From NCBI RefSeq assembly GCF_003609835.1, contig NZ_AP017898.1:3100001-3164000 (forward strand): 64,000 nt of DNA, given 5' to 3'. A program made the translations under genes and the position numbers. Origin of the DNA: Sphingopyxis sp. FD7. GTDB lineage: Bacteria; Pseudomonadota; Alphaproteobacteria; Sphingomonadales; Sphingomonadaceae. Positions 24,962 to 35,041 of this stretch are shown here, one piece after another (position 1 is the first letter of the stretch; each line of letters starts with the position of its first letter). A model generated the notes under the pieces. That model made no database searches. It saw only the letters and a list, made by a program, of their open reading frames with translations, and was not told where the DNA came from.

Positions 24962-26164
24962 TCATTTTAAAGCCACACCGACGATACCGGCATCGATCAG
25001 GCGGGCAAGCTCGCCCGACGACAATGACAGGCGGTCGGCCAGGATTTCCTCGCTATGCTCGCCGTTCAGCGGCGCCGTGCGCGGCGGCTGGCGCTCGGCG
25101 TGCGGCAGGGTCGCAAAGGCGCCCGCGGCGGGGTAGGCGAAACCGCTGGGGTTGTCGGCGGCGCCAAAGATCGGATTATCGGCAACCAGCGCCGGATCCT
25201 CAACCGCCTCATACATCGTCCGATAGGGTGAATGGACGATCCCGCCCGCATCGAACGCGGCGGCGAGATCGGCATGGTCGCGCGCCGCGATGGCGCGCTC
25301 GAACAGCGGATAGAGCGCGTCGCGATGCGTGAAGCGCAACCCATCGTCGGTCGCGAAAGAAACGCCGCGATCCGCCTCGACCGCCGCCACCGCTTCGCCG
25401 AGCCCCAGCGCGGCGACGAGGTTCGCCCATTGCCGCGACGTCACGACGACGATCATCGTCCGCTCCCCGTCGCGCGTCACGAAATCGCGCCCGAACAGGC
25501 CATAGACCGCATTGCCGAGCCGCGGCCGGTTTTCGCCCGTATAGAGCATCTCGGCCACCCCGCCGAGGTTGGCGACGGTGCCGATAGCGACGTCGGACAG
25601 CGGCAGGCGCACCTCGCCGCCTTCGCCCGAAATGCTGCGCCGCCGGATCGCCGCGAGCAGCGCGAACGCCGCATAGGCGCCGGTGAGCAAGTCCCACGCG
25701 GGCAGCACATGGTTGACCGGATCGGGCCCCGCCCCGGTCAGCATCGGATAGCCCACCGCATTGTTCACCGTATAGTCGAGCGCGGGCGATCCGTCAGGCC
25801 AGCCCATCACGCGCACGGTGACAAGGTCGGCGCGGCCCTCGGCAAGCCTGTCGTGCGACAGGAAGCCGCCGACCGGGAAATTGGTGAGAAACTGTCCCGT
25901 CGCGCGCACCAGCGCCGTCAGCAGCTCGCGCCCCTCCGCCCGGCCGAGGTCGAGCGCGACCGACTTTTTCGCGCGGTTGAGATTTTCCCAATAGAATGAA
26001 TCGTTATTTGCGGTGACCGGCCAGCGCCGGAAATCGGGGCCGCCGCCGATCTGATCGACGCGGATCACCTCGGCGCCCATTTGCGCGAGATACAGCCCGG
26101 CGGTCGGCGAAGCGACAAAGGAGGAGGCTTCGATCACCGACAGGCCGGCCAGCAGGTCGTACAT
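24962..26164 (-). CDS. CaiB/BaiF-family CoA-transferase
   Basis: A 400-residue class III CoA-transferase. Family features: LLAGLSVIEASSFVASPTAG at the start, LYLAQMGAEVIRVDQIGGG, ENLNRAKKSVALDLGRAEGR, and the likely catalytic aspartate in PAWDLLTGAYAAFALLAAIR (about residue 166). It would move CoA between an acid and an acyl-CoA. As first gene before thiolase and acyl-CoA dehydrogenase, it may activate the pathway substrate. Substrate is unknown. Confidence 0.88.
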   Translation of the reverse strand: MYDLLAGLSVIEASSFVASPTAGLYLAQMGAEVIRVDQIGGGPDFRRWPVTANNDSFYWENLNRAKKSVALDLGRAEGRELLTALVRATGQFLTNFPVGGFLSHDRLAEGRADLVTVRVMGWPDGSPALDYTVNNAVGYPMLTGAGPDPVNHVLPAWDLLTGAYAAFALLAAIRRRSISGEGGEVRLPLSDVAIGTVANLGGVAEMLYTGENRPRLGNAVYGLFGRDFVTRDGERTMIVVVTSRQWANLVAALGLGEAVAAVEADRGVSFATDDGLRFTHRDALYPLFERAIAARDHADLAAAFDAGGIVHSPYRTMYEAVEDPALVADNPIFGAADNPSGFAYPAAGAFATLPHAERQPPRTAPLNGEHSEEILADRLSLSSGELARLIDAGIVGVALK

Positions 26165-26217
26165 CCGGCGCCTGTCTCCCCCGACATAGCGGCACGCATT
26201 GCCGCTCCGCAGCCATC

Positions 26218-26294
<77 letters not shown>

Positions 26295-26401
26295 GGACAG
26301 AGCGCGGCCTCTAGCAAGGCTGCGCCCCGCCAGCAATGGCCTATCGACCGGATCGCGCGGATATGCGAAGCGGGCGTTGCAGCAAGGGCAAGGAAGCCGC
26401 G

Positions 26402-27463
26402 GTGAAAGCGTCCGAACAACATTGGCCGATGGCCGCCGACCTGTATGGCGAGATGCAGCTCGAGGCGAACCCGCCGACGCGGCGGCGCTGGCGCGATTAC
26501 CTGCCCGGCACCCTCGTTACCGCCATCGCCGCGCTCGCCGCGGCGTGGCTCGCCGATCATTATGCCGCGCCGATCGTGCTGATGGGCCTGCTCATCGGCC
26601 TCGCGCTGTCCTTCCTGTCGCAGGACGCGCGCACCCACGCCGGGCTCGACCTCATGTCGCAGACCGCGCTGCGCGTCGGCATCGTGCTCGTCGGCGCGCG
26701 GATCACCGCGGCTCAGCTCGCCGAGCTGGGGCCGCTGCCCTTCCTGCTGCTCGTCCTTATCATGCTCGCGGTCATCCTCGTCACCACCCTCAGCGCGCCC
26801 CTCTTTGCGCAGGACCGCCACGCCGCGCTGCTTGCGGGCGGCGCGACGGCGATCTGCGGCGCGTCGGCGGCGCTCGCGCTCTGGTCGCTGATCGGCGACC
26901 GGCGCGTCGACCAGGCGCGCTTCACGCTGACCTTGGTGGGGATCACCGTCGCCAGCGCGCTCGCGATGACGCTCTATCCGGTGCTCGCCGCCCAGCTCGG
27001 GCTGACCGACGCGCAGGCGGGGTTCCTGATCGGCGCGTCGGTCCACGACGTCGCGCAGGCGATCGGCGGCGGCTTTTCCTTCTCTCCGCAAGCGGGCGAG
27101 GTGGCAACGATCGTCAAGCTGGCGCGCGTCGCGCTGCTCGCGCCGATGCTGATGCTCGTCGCGCTGTGGCTCGGCCGTGGCGGCAAAGCGGGCAGCGGCG
27201 CGCGCATCCCGCTCCGCCTGCCCTGGTTCATCCTGGGGTTTCTGGCCGTGGTCGCCATCAATTCATTCGCCCCGATCCCGCGGCCGGTGCAGGACGGCGC
27301 GGCGACGGGCGCGCAGGCGCTGTTGCTGCTGGCGATCGTCGCGACCGCGATGAAGGCGCGGCTGCACCTGCTGCTCGATCAGGGCTGGCAAAGTTTTGCG
27401 CCGATCATCGTCGCGACGCTGACCAGCTTCCTGTTGTCGCTCGGCGCTGCGATGCTGTTATGA
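26402..27463 (+). CDS. YeiH-family putative sulfate exporter (UPF0324)
   Basis: A 353-residue polytopic membrane protein with about ten helices. It fits the YeiH/UPF0324 family by [60 protein letters not shown] and [20 protein letters not shown], the last carrying the conserved HDVAQ. GTG at 26402 is preceded by AGGAAG at a five-base gap; a longer frame from 26336 lacks such a site. Transport substrate is inferred only from family naming and is uncertain. It is divergent from tRNA-Arg. Confidence 0.88.
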   Translation: MKASEQHWPMAADLYGEMQLEANPPTRRRWRDYLPGTLVTAIAALAAAWLADHYAAPIVLMGLLIGLALSFLSQDARTHAGLDLMSQTALRVGIVLVGARITAAQLAELGPLPFLLLVLIMLAVILVTTLSAPLFAQDRHAALLAGGATAICGASAALALWSLIGDRRVDQARFTLTLVGITVASALAMTLYPVLAAQLGLTDAQAGFLIGASVHDVAQAIGGGFSFSPQAGEVATIVKLARVALLAPMLMLVALWLGRGGKAGSGARIPLRLPWFILGFLAVVAINSFAPIPRPVQDGAATGAQALLLLAIVATAMKARLHLLLDQGWQSFAPIIVATLTSFLLSLGAAMLL

Positions 27464-27503
27464 CGGCGTGACGTCGGGGTAAGTAATTGTTTCCACTTGG
27501 GTT

Positions 27504-27594
27504 GTCATTGCGAGGAGCGAAGCGACGAAGCAATCCCCAGCCATCGACCGGACAGGACGATAGCTGGAGATTGCTTCGCTATGCTCGCAATGAC
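27504..27594. repeat. 91-bp hairpin element (GTCATTGCGAG family)
   Basis: GTCATTGCGAG at 27504 and CTCGCAATGAC ending at 27594 are perfect inverted ends; the inner arms GCGAAGCGACGAAGCAATC and GATTGCTTCGCTATGC are partly paired. It lies between convergent genes and may also end transcription. Confidence 0.8.
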
Positions 27595-27599
27595 GCGTT

Positions 27600-28376
27600 T
27601 TAAGTTTTGGGCAGCGCCCAGCTGACCGTCAGCTGCGTCGCGCGGCGCGGGATGTCGAGCTTTGCCTCGCTGAAATTGACCTTTTCATTGGGCGGCAGCA
27701 CCCGCACCGGCGGCTTGATCGTCCAGCTGTAAACGATCGTCCCCTGCGCATCGCGCAATTCGGCGAGAATCGGCGGCACGCGCTGTTCGCGGTCGGTCGG
27801 GTTGATGATCACCCCCGACGCGGCGAAATAGATGGTGCCGTCGGCGAGTTCGCGGTGATCCTGATTGGGCGGCAGCTCGATCACCAGATCGGGCTCGGCG
27901 GTGCCGCCGGGAAGGCCCAGCCCCTCCGCCCAACTTGGCAGCCCGTACCAGGCGAGCGCGCCCGTCGCCGCCAGCATCAGCGCCGCGGCGCTCGCGGCGA
28001 TAATCGTCCAGCGTCTCGCCGGGTTGCGGCGCGGGCGACGGAACGGCAAAGGCGCGTCGTCGGCCAGGGGAGCCGGGCGCGGGGGCGGCTCGGCGGCGAA
28101 GGTCGGCGGGGGCGGCACCGGATCGGGTTCGGGAAAGTCCGAATAGGTCGCGGCGGGGGCTGGGGTCGGGGCTGGGGTCGGCGCCGGTTTCGCCTCGGGC
28201 GCGGGTTGGGCGGCGACGCCCGGCGGGACGATGGCGTCGGCGGGCGGCGGCGCGGCGGCGGGCTGCTGGAACCAGCTATGGCGGCAATTGGCGCAGCGCA
28301 CGGTGCGGCCCGCGGGCCCGATGGCGGTATCGGGAACGACATAGCGTGTGTGGCACGACGGGCAGGCGAGGATCAT
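27600..28376 (-). CDS. Zinc-ribbon (MJ0042-type) membrane protein with DUF3426-like C terminus
   Basis: A 258-residue protein. The N terminus is a zinc ribbon with two CxxC pairs ([25 protein letters not shown]; residues 5-36). A Pro/Ala-rich linker (to about residue 125), one transmembrane helix ([20 protein letters not shown]) and a periplasmic beta-rich domain follow ([38 protein letters not shown]). The start at 28376 was chosen because the ribbon begins four residues later and GAGAGGG precedes it. Function unknown; divergent to ftsEX, where this gene is often found in Alphaproteobacteria. Confidence 0.85.
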   Translation of the reverse strand: MILACPSCHTRYVVPDTAIGPAGRTVRCANCRHSWFQQPAAAPPPADAIVPPGVAAQPAPEAKPAPTPAPTPAPAATYSDFPEPDPVPPPPTFAAEPPPRPAPLADDAPLPFRRPRRNPARRWTIIAASAAALMLAATGALAWYGLPSWAEGLGLPGGTAEPDLVIELPPNQDHRELADGTIYFAASGVIINPTDREQRVPPILAELRDAQGTIVYSWTIKPPVRVLPPNEKVNFSEAKLDIPRRATQLTVSWALPKT

Positions 28377-28468
28377 GGCCCTCTCTAAACACGCTGATTC
28401 GCGGCGTTGCAAGCGCCGCGTTCACTCGCACCTTGTCCTTGGGCAAGAGCCGTGCGAGAGGCAGCGGG

Positions 28469-28537
28469 ATGAGCGGACCAGCGCCCCTGTTCCTTGAGGC
28501 CGTGCGCCCCGTCGCGCACCCGCGTGCGACGCGATGA
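28469..28537 (+). CDS. Possible 22-residue leader peptide upstream of ftsE
   Basis: A short frame (MSGPAPLFLEAVRPVAHPRA, then TR) with GAGAGG at seven bases before its ATG. Its stop overlaps the ftsE start (ATGA). ftsE itself has no ribosome site near its ATG at 28534, so coupling from this frame would explain ftsE translation. It may only be a ribosome loading frame rather than a functional peptide. Confidence 0.4.
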   Translation: MSGPAPLFLEAVRPVAHPRATR

Positions 28538-29262
28538 CCGACGCGGCCCCGATGCGCCCCGGCGGCGCGATGGTCGAGTTCAGCGGCGTCGGTCTGCGTT
28601 ACGGTCCCGATGCCGAGGTTCTTTCGGACATCAGCTTCAACCTGCAACCCGGCAGCTTCTATTTCCTCACCGGCGCGTCGGGCGCGGGCAAGACGTCGCT
28701 TCTGAAAATGCTCTATCTGGCGCAGCGGCCGAGCCGCGGCATCGTCCGCCTGTTCGGCGAGGATCTGGTCGCCATGCCGCGCCACCGCCTGCCGGGTTTT
28801 CGTCGCCGCATCGGCGTCGTGTTCCAGGATTTCCGCCTGATCCCGCATCTGAGCGCGCGCGACAATATCGCGCTGCCGCTGCGCATCGCGGGGGTGGGCG
28901 AGGAGGATCTGGCGGGGCCGGTCGGCGAGATGCTGAGCTGGATCGGGCTGGGCGAACGCGCCGACGCCTTTCCGCCGACGCTGTCGGGCGGCGAGCAGCA
29001 GCGCGTCGCGATCGCGCGCGCGGTGATCGCGCGCCCGCAACTGCTCGTCGCCGACGAGCCGACGGGCAACGTCGATCCCGACATGGCGATGCGCCTGCTG
29101 GGGCTGTTCGAGGCGCTCAATCGCCTCGGCACCACCGTCGTCGTCGCGACGCACGACATCCACCTCATCAGCCGCATCGAAAATGCGCAGATGATGCGGC
29201 TCGAAAAAGGGCGGCTATTCGATCCCACCGGCGCGCTGCGCTATCCGCCGAACCGCGCCTGA
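28534..29262 (+). CDS. ftsE: FtsE, cell-division ABC ATPase
   Basis: A 242-residue ATPase that works with FtsX to control septal peptidoglycan hydrolysis. Walker A is GASGAGKT (47-54), the Q-loop VVFQDFRL, the signature LSGGEQQRVAIARAVI, Walker B LLVADEPTGN and the H-loop VATHD. An internal ATG at 28570 (MVEFSGVGLRYG) would give a more usual N terminus, but neither start has a clear ribosome site. ftsX follows 10 bases later. Confidence 0.93.
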   Translation: MTDAAPMRPGGAMVEFSGVGLRYGPDAEVLSDISFNLQPGSFYFLTGASGAGKTSLLKMLYLAQRPSRGIVRLFGEDLVAMPRHRLPGFRRRIGVVFQDFRLIPHLSARDNIALPLRIAGVGEEDLAGPVGEMLSWIGLGERADAFPPTLSGGEQQRVAIARAVIARPQLLVADEPTGNVDPDMAMRLLGLFEALNRLGTTVVVATHDIHLISRIENAQMMRLEKGRLFDPTGALRYPPNRA

Positions 29263-29272
29263 TGGACGAGCG

Positions 29273-30178
29273 ATGATCATCCCGCGCGTTCCCGTCCAGC
29301 ACCGCCGCCTGCTCCCCGACCGCCGCCTGTCGGGGCCGACGCCGTGGATTATCGCGATCCTGATGATGCTGACCCTGCTCGCCGCCGCCGCCGGGGTCGG
29401 GCTCGCGCGCGCGGCCAATGCGATCGGCGATGCGATCGCGGGCCGCGTCACCGTCCAGATCGTCACCGCCAATCCGGTGACGCGCGCCGAGCAGGCCGCG
29501 GCGCTCCGCCGCGCGGCCGGCACGGCTCCCTTCGTCCGCGCGGCGCGCGCGGTCGAGCGCGAGGAATTGCAGGCGATGCTAGGCCAATGGTTCGGCAGCG
29601 CCGAAGGCGACGACCCGCTGCTGCGTTCGCTGCCGCTCCCCGCTCTCGTCGACATCGACTTCGTCGGCGGCGACCGCGCGGGCGCGATGGCGGCGCTCGA
29701 AGCGCTTGTCGCGCGCGAAGCGCCCGGCGCGCGGATCATCCCGCATGCCGAATGGCTCGGCCCGGTCGCGCGGCTGATCCGCTCGCTCGCCTGGATCGCC
29801 GCGGGGCTGGTCCTGCTGATGACGCTCGCGAGCGCCGCCGTGGTGATCATGACCGCGCGCGCGGCGCTCGGCACGCATTTTGCGACGATCGAGATGCTGC
29901 ACCTAATCGGCGCGACCGACCGGCAAATCGCACGGCTGTTCCAGCGGCGGATCGCGATCGACACCGCCTATGGCATCGCGCTTGGCAGCCTCGTCGCCGC
30001 CGCGATCCTGCTGCTTGTCGGCTGGCAATGGTCGGGGGTGACCGCCGGGCTCGCCGCGACCGCCTCGCTCGGCCCTGCGGGATGGGCGCTCTTGCTGGCG
30101 CTGCCGCTATTGGCTATCGCGCTCGCTGCCCTGACGGCGCGCCAGACGCTGCTCGCCGCGCTCAAGAAGATGTTATGA
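29273..30178 (+). CDS. ftsX: FtsX, cell-division membrane protein
   Basis: A 301-residue protein with a basic cytoplasmic N terminus, one helix (WIIAILMMLTLLAAAAGVGL), a periplasmic loop of about 120 residues that would bind hydrolase partners, and three C-terminal helices. FATIEMLHLIGATDRQIARL is the conserved FtsX/MacB-type coupling segment that contacts FtsE. The stop overlaps the next gene (ATGA). Confidence 0.93.
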   Translation: MIIPRVPVQHRRLLPDRRLSGPTPWIIAILMMLTLLAAAAGVGLARAANAIGDAIAGRVTVQIVTANPVTRAEQAAALRRAAGTAPFVRAARAVEREELQAMLGQWFGSAEGDDPLLRSLPLPALVDIDFVGGDRAGAMAALEALVAREAPGARIIPHAEWLGPVARLIRSLAWIAAGLVLLMTLASAAVVIMTARAALGTHFATIEMLHLIGATDRQIARLFQRRIAIDTAYGIALGSLVAAAILLLVGWQWSGVTAGLAATASLGPAGWALLLALPLLAIALAALTARQTLLAALKKML

Positions 30179-30705
30179 TCAAGCGCCTGATCTCGCTGCT
30201 GTTCCTCGCGTGGGTGCTGGGTTTCGCCTGGTTCGCGCTGCTCCTGCCGCTGCCCGCGCCGCCGCAAAAGACCGACGCGATCGTCGTCGTCACCGGCGGC
30301 CCCGGCCGCATCGACCGCGCGCTCGAACGGCTCGAGGCGGGCGACGCCAGGCGCCTTCTGATCAGCGGCGTCGCGCGCGAGGTCAAACCGCGCGAACTTG
30401 CCGCCGAATATGACCGCCCGATGGCCTTGTTCGATTGCTGCGTCGCGCTGGGGTTCGAGGCGGAGGACACGCGCTCGAACGCCACCGAGGTCGCCGCCTG
30501 GGCAAAACGACGCGATTACAAGAGCATCCGGCTGGTCACGACCGACTGGCACATGCGCCGCGCCGAATATGAAATCGGCCGTGCGGTCGGCGACGATGTG
30601 ACGATCGTGCCCGACGCGGTGCGCAGCCAGCCGAACCTGGCGACGCTGTTCCGCGAATATCATAAATATCTCGCGGGGCTGGCGGGCGGCCTTCTCGGCC
30701 TGTAA
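30175..30705 (+). CDS. DUF218/YdcF-family membrane protein
   Basis: A 176-residue protein with one N-terminal transmembrane helix (LISLLFLAWVLGFAWFALLL) and a DUF218 domain: DAIVVVTGGPGRIDRALERL, LLISGVAREV, NATEVAAWAKRRDYKSIRLV and the conserved TTDWHMRRAEYE. Related proteins (SanA, ElyC, YdcF) are linked to envelope integrity, but the activity is not established. It overlaps ftsX and precedes plsC, a conserved order in this group. Confidence 0.88.
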   Translation: MIKRLISLLFLAWVLGFAWFALLLPLPAPPQKTDAIVVVTGGPGRIDRALERLEAGDARRLLISGVAREVKPRELAAEYDRPMALFDCCVALGFEAEDTRSNATEVAAWAKRRDYKSIRLVTTDWHMRRAEYEIGRAVGDDVTIVPDAVRSQPNLATLFREYHKYLAGLAGGLLGL

Positions 30706-30715
30706 ACGCCCCGCC

Positions 30716-31435
30716 GTGCGCACCGCCCTCGCCCTTTGCCGCTCGATCCTCTTCTGGCTGCTGTTCGTCCTGATGAGCAGCGTCGCGTCGATCGGCGCGG
30801 TCGTCGCGCTGCCGATCTCGCACCGGGCAACGATCGCATTCGTGCGCGTCTGGGCGCGCTTTCACCGGCTGATCTGCCGTTTCGTGCTCGGCCAGCGGAT
30901 CGTCGTGGAGGGCGACATGCCCGACAGTCCGGTGCTTTACGTTTTCAAGCATGAAAGCGCGTTCGAGACGATCGAGCAGCCGCTGCTCTTCCGCCATCCC
31001 GCCGTGTTCGCGAAAGAAGAGCTGTTTTCGATCCCGGTCTGGGGCCAGGCGGCGCATTTTTACGGGCTGATCCCCGTCGACCGCGACGGCGGCGGCAAGG
31101 CGATGCGCGCGATGCTCGGCGCGGCGAAGGCCGCGCTCGCCAGCGGTCGTCCGCTGGTCCTCTTTGCCGAGGGGACGCGCGTGCCGCATGGGCAGGCACC
31201 CGCGCTGCGCCCCGGTTTCGCCGGCATGTACCGCCTGCTCGGCGTGCCGGTCGTCCCCGTCGCGGTGAACAGCGGCATCGCCTATCCGCCGCGGCGCTGG
31301 ATCAAATGGCCGGGCACGATCACCTACCGCGTCGGCGAAACCATCCCCCCCGGCCTGCCGCGCGAGGAGGCCGAAGCGCGCGTGCGCGCCGCGATCAACG
31401 CGCTGAACCCGCCCGAGGCGTTGTGGGCGGACTGA
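30716..31435 (+). CDS. plsC: PlsC-type 1-acyl-glycerol-3-phosphate acyltransferase
   Basis: A 239-residue membrane acyltransferase for phosphatidic acid synthesis. An N-terminal hydrophobic helix (SILFWLLFVLMSSVASIGAV) is followed by block I KHESAFETI, where the usual HX4D reads HX4E, a variant also found in other proteobacterial PlsC proteins. Block III is LFAEGTRVPHGQ (FPEGTR equivalent) and block IV VPVVPVAVNSG. It starts with GTG, 10 bases after the DUF218 gene. Confidence 0.88.
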   Translation: MRTALALCRSILFWLLFVLMSSVASIGAVVALPISHRATIAFVRVWARFHRLICRFVLGQRIVVEGDMPDSPVLYVFKHESAFETIEQPLLFRHPAVFAKEELFSIPVWGQAAHFYGLIPVDRDGGGKAMRAMLGAAKAALASGRPLVLFAEGTRVPHGQAPALRPGFAGMYRLLGVPVVPVAVNSGIAYPPRRWIKWPGTITYRVGETIPPGLPREEAEARVRAAINALNPPEALWAD

Positions 31436-31436
31436 C

Positions 31437-31540
31437 TCCTTCCCCCTTGACGGGCGAAGGATGGGAAGCCTTGCCGCGAAGCGGTTAGGGAAAATTGGAT
31501 GAGGGTAATCGCGCGTCCTTGCACCATCAAGGGGGAGGGA
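31437..31540. repeat. Hairpin-ended intergenic element (TTCCCCCTTGA family)
   Basis: TCCTTCCCCCTTGA near 31437 and TCAAGGGGGAGGGA ending at 31540 are inverted with one mismatch over 14 bases. It fills the gap between the convergent plsC and tyrA genes. Confidence 0.65.
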
Positions 31541-31547
31541 AAACGAG

Positions 31548-32462
31548 TCAATGTTTCCGCCCGAAATCGGGCGCCGCATCATCCTGCCCCTGTTCGATGA
31601 TCGAGCGGCGGATCGCGCGCGTGCGCGTGAACCAGTCCTCCAGCCGCGCGCCGTCGCCGCGGCGGATCGCCTGTTGCAGCACGGTCAGATCCTCGTTGAA
31701 GCGCTGGAGCGTCGCGAGCACGGCGTCCTTGTTGGCGAGGAAAACGTCGCGCCACATCACCGGGTCGCTCGCCGCGATGCGCGTGAAGTCGCGAAAACCG
31801 CCCGCCGAATATTTGATGACCTCGCTCTCGGTGACTTCCTCCAGCTCGCTCGCGGTGCCGACGATCGTGTAAGCGATGAGGTGCGGCAGGTGGCTCGTCA
31901 CCGCGAGCACCATGTCATGATGCGCCGCGTCCATCGTCTCGACCCGCGCGCCGAGCGCTTCCCAGAATGACGTCACCGCCGTCACGGCGTCCTGCGGCGC
32001 ACTCGCCGGCGGAGTGACGATGCACCACCGCCCCTCGAACAGCGTCGCAAAACCCGCGGCTGGCCCACTGTTTTCGGTCCCCGCGACGGGGTGTGCCGGA
32101 ATGACGGCATGATCGGGCAAGGCTTTGGCGAGCGCGGCGGCAACCCCCGCCTTCGACGATCCGACGTCGGAGATGATCGCTTGCGGTTTCAGCCCCGGCG
32201 CGATCGCCGCCGCCGCATCGGCCATCCGTCCGACCGGCACCGCAAGGATAACAAGGTCGGCATCGGCGGCGGCGGCGGCAGCATCGTCGACGATCGTATC
32301 GCAAAGCCCCAGCGCCCGCGCTTCGGCGCGCACCGCATCCTTCGCGTCATAGCCCGTCACCGCGACGCCGGGCAGCCGCGCCGTCACGGCGCGCGCGATG
32401 GATGAACCGATCAGGCCCAGCCCGACGATCGCGACGCGCGCGACGCGCGACGTTGCAGGCAT
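31548..32462 (-). CDS. tyrA: Prephenate/arogenate dehydrogenase (TyrA family)
   Basis: A 304-residue NAD(P)-dependent enzyme of tyrosine synthesis. The nucleotide fold GLGLIGSSIAR is at residues 13-23, DVGSSKAGV at about 99, and the active-site histidine in IPAHPVAGTENSGPAAGF at about 122; a second histidine is in VTSHLPHLIAY. The ATG at 32462 shares a base with the hisC-type stop (TGATG), so the two genes are coupled; a TTG one codon earlier is possible. Confidence 0.93.
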   Translation of the reverse strand: MPATSRVARVAIVGLGLIGSSIARAVTARLPGVAVTGYDAKDAVRAEARALGLCDTIVDDAAAAAADADLVILAVPVGRMADAAAAIAPGLKPQAIISDVGSSKAGVAAALAKALPDHAVIPAHPVAGTENSGPAAGFATLFEGRWCIVTPPASAPQDAVTAVTSFWEALGARVETMDAAHHDMVLAVTSHLPHLIAYTIVGTASELEEVTESEVIKYSAGGFRDFTRIAASDPVMWRDVFLANKDAVLATLQRFNEDLTVLQQAIRRGDGARLEDWFTRTRAIRRSIIEQGQDDAAPDFGRKH

Positions 32463-33577
32463 CAACCGGCGAGCGCGGCGCGGATCGCCGCCGCCAGTCC
32501 GCGCGTCTCGTCCTCGGTGCCGATCGTCATGCGCAGCGCCTGCGGAATCCCCTGTCCGGGCAGCCAGCGGACGATATAGCCCGCGTCCATCAGCCGATGA
32601 TAGACTGTCTCGGCGCTCACTTGGCCCTCGAACAGCACGAGCAGGAAATTGGTCGCCGACGGGATGACGCGCACGCCATGGTTGCCAAGGCTCTCCAGCT
32701 CCTGCGCCAGCCAGGCGCGCCAGCGGGCATTATGCGCGCGGCTGCGGTTTACGAAATCATCGTCGCCGAGCGCCGCGACCGCCGCCGCCTGCCCCGCGCG
32801 GGTAACGTTGAACGGCAGGCGGATGCGGTGCAGCGCCGCAATCACGTCGCTGGACGCATAGCCCCAGCCGATGCGCTCGGCGGCAAGGCCGTGGATCTTT
32901 GAAAAGGTGCGCGTGACAAAGACGTTGGGCTGCGTCTTCGCCAGCTCGAGCCCGCCGTCGTCCTCGTCCGGCGTCAGATATTCGGCATAGGCCTGGTCGA
33001 TCACGAACAGCACGTCTTTCGGCAGCCCGGCATGAATGCGCGCAACCTCGTCGCGCGTCGCCAGCGTCCCCGTCGGATTGTTCGGATTGGCGAGATAGAC
33101 CACGCGCGTCCTGTCGGTCACCGCGGCGAGCAGCGCATCGACGTCGGTGGCAAAATCGCGGTCGTCGGCCTCGACGGGCACCGCGCCGACCCGCCGCGCG
33201 GCGATTTCATAGACCGCAAAGCCATAGCGGACATAGAGAATCTCGTCGCCCGCGCCGGCATAGGCCCCCGCCGCGAGGTGGAGCAGCTCGTCCGACCCGT
33301 TGCCGCAGATCACCCGGTCGGGATCGAGCCCATATTTGGCGGCGATCGCCGCGCGCAGCTCCACCGACCCCGGATCGGGATAGCGCGAGAGCGCATCGGG
33401 CGCCGCCTGCGCCGCGGCAAAGGCCGCGCGCGCCTTGTCTCCCGTGCCGAGCGGATTCTCGTTCGCGCTCAGCTTGATCAGCGGGCGACCATCGGCGCCG
33501 GCCGATTTGCCGGGAACATAGGGAGCGATGCCGCTGATCCACGGCTTGGGCGTCAGGGTTGGGGTCGCGTCGGTCAT
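32462..33577 (-). CDS. hisC: Histidinol-phosphate / aromatic aminotransferase (HisC family)
   Basis: A 371-residue fold-type I PLP enzyme. [50 protein letters not shown] and the PLP lysine in [20 protein letters not shown] are all in place. Its operon with tyrA suggests it also makes or uses aromatic keto acids, beside the histidine step. The start at 33577 was chosen because the longer frame to 33670 reads through repeat DNA. Confidence 0.92.
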   Translation of the reverse strand: MTDATPTLTPKPWISGIAPYVPGKSAGADGRPLIKLSANENPLGTGDKARAAFAAAQAAPDALSRYPDPGSVELRAAIAAKYGLDPDRVICGNGSDELLHLAAGAYAGAGDEILYVRYGFAVYEIAARRVGAVPVEADDRDFATDVDALLAAVTDRTRVVYLANPNNPTGTLATRDEVARIHAGLPKDVLFVIDQAYAEYLTPDEDDGGLELAKTQPNVFVTRTFSKIHGLAAERIGWGYASSDVIAALHRIRLPFNVTRAGQAAAVAALGDDDFVNRSRAHNARWRAWLAQELESLGNHGVRVIPSATNFLLVLFEGQVSAETVYHRLMDAGYIVRWLPGQGIPQALRMTIGTEDETRGLAAAIRAALAG

Positions 33578-33635
33578 GCGGCGGCGTTTAACGGCTGCGG
33601 CCGCCGAGTCCAGTTTGTTGATGGGATTCGCGCAG

Positions 33636-33850
33636 AGGCGCGGAGCGCGCAGAGGAAGAAAAAGGTTCACGCGGAGACGCGGAGACGCGGAGGATGGTAT
33701 TCGGGGCCGAAAGGCCCCCTTTCTCCGGCTGCGCTCCGGTCGTGGGAGAAGCCGCGGATCGAGGGTCGCTTCGCGGCGGGCTCCATTTCTCCGCGTCTCC
33801 GCGTCTCCGCGTGAATCAAATCCTTGGCGGCTCGGCGTCGCTGCGCGAAT
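33636..33850. repeat. 215-bp nested inverted repeat, copy A (CGCGGAGACGCGGAGACG arms)
   Basis: Outer ends ATTCGCGCAG (33636-33645) and CTGCGCGAAT (33841-33850) are perfect inverted repeats. Inside, arms at 33666-33692 and 33789-33815 pair perfectly over 27 bases and hold a 9-base tandem (GCGGAGACGCGGAGACGCGG). It fills most of the 342-bp gap between hisC and metX; nothing coding is supported there. Copy B is at 44158-44374. Confidence 0.93.
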
Positions 33851-33919
33851 AGTCCAGCCCCGGTTCTGCGCGCGCGCATCGTTGACACGCCCCCCTTGCC
33901 CGCTTAGCCCCGCCTTCCC

Positions 33920-35041
33920 ATGGCGAGCCGGCTACACGAAATCCAGCATCAGAGCGTGACGATAGAGGCGCCGCTGCCGCTCGACAGCGGCCAGCGGCTG
34001 CCGTCGGTGACGATCGCCTGGCAAAGCTATGGCGCGCTCAACGCCGACAGGTCGAACGCGGTGCTCGTCTGCCATGCGCTCACCGGCGACCAATATGTCG
34101 CGAGCGACCATCCCGCGACGGGCAAGCCCGGCTGGTGGGCGCGCATGGTCGGTCCCGGCAAGCCGATCGACACCGACCGCTTCCACGTCGTCTGCGCCAA
34201 TGTCCTCGGCAGCTGCATGGGGTCGAGCGGCCCGGCGACCCCCGACCCCGCGACCGGCGCGCCGCTCGGCATGGCCTTTCCGGTCATCACCATCGCCGAC
34301 ATGGTGCGCGCGCAGGCGATGCTGCTCGATCATCTCGGCATTGCGCGCCTCCACGCGGTCGTCGGCGGGTCGATGGGCGGGATGCAGGCGCTCGCCTGGG
34401 CGTCGGCCTGTCCCGAACGCCTCGCCTCGGCGATCGTCATCGCCAGCGCGGCGCGCCATTCGGCGCAGAATATCGCGTTCCACGAGGTCGGACGGCAGGC
34501 GATCATGGCCGATCCCGACTGGCAGGACGGCCAATATTATGGCAGCGCGCGCGCGCCCACCAAGGGGCTCGCGGTCGCGCGCATGGCGGCGCACATCACC
34601 TATTTGTCCGAAGCGGGGCTGACCGAGAAGTTCGGCCGCCGCTTGCAGGCACGCGACATAAAGAGCTTCGGCTTCGACGCCGATTTCCAGATCGAATCCT
34701 ATCTCCGGCATCAGGGGCTGGCCTTCACCGACCGCTTCGACGCCAACGCCTATCTCTATATCACGCGCGCGATGGACTATTTCGACCTCGCCGAACCGCA
34801 CGACGGCCGCCTTGCCGGCGCATTCGCGAAGGCGAAGGATGTGCGCTTCACGCTCGTCAGCTTCGATACCGACTGGCTTTACCCCACCGCCGAATCGCGG
34901 CGCATCGTCCAGGCGCTGCAAAGCGTCGGCGCGGCGGCGAGCTTCGTCGAGCTGTCGGCGCCCTTCGGCCATGACAGTTTCCTCCTCGACGTCCCCGCGC
35001 TCGACCGGATCGTCGCGGGCGCGCTGGGGGTCGGCCGCTGA
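33920..35041 (+). CDS. metX: Homoserine O-acetyltransferase
   Basis: A 373-residue alpha/beta hydrolase that acylates homoserine in methionine synthesis. [15 protein letters not shown], the nucleophile serine in [15 protein letters not shown] (about residue 153), the aspartate in SFDTDWLYP and the histidine in [11 protein letters not shown] form the catalytic set. Whether acetyl or succinyl is used cannot be read safely. metW follows with a one-base overlap. Confidence 0.94.
   Translation: MASRLHEIQHQSVTIEAPLPLDSGQRLPSVTIAWQSYGALNADRSNAVLVCHALTGDQYVASDHPATGKPGWWARMVGPGKPIDTDRFHVVCANVLGSCMGSSGPATPDPATGAPLGMAFPVITIADMVRAQAMLLDHLGIARLHAVVGGSMGGMQALAWASACPERLASAIVIASAARHSAQNIAFHEVGRQAIMADPDWQDGQYYGSARAPTKGLAVARMAAHITYLSEAGLTEKFGRRLQARDIKSFGFDADFQIESYLRHQGLAFTDRFDANAYLYITRAMDYFDLAEPHDGRLAGAFAKAKDVRFTLVSFDTDWLYPTAESRRIVQALQSVGAAASFVELSAPFGHDSFLLDVPALDRIVAGALGVGR

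Noticed and set aside
33666..33815. Tandem GCGGAGAC units resembling a CRISPR-like array
   Set aside because: Units are 9 bases without spacers and form inverted arms; there are no cas genes.
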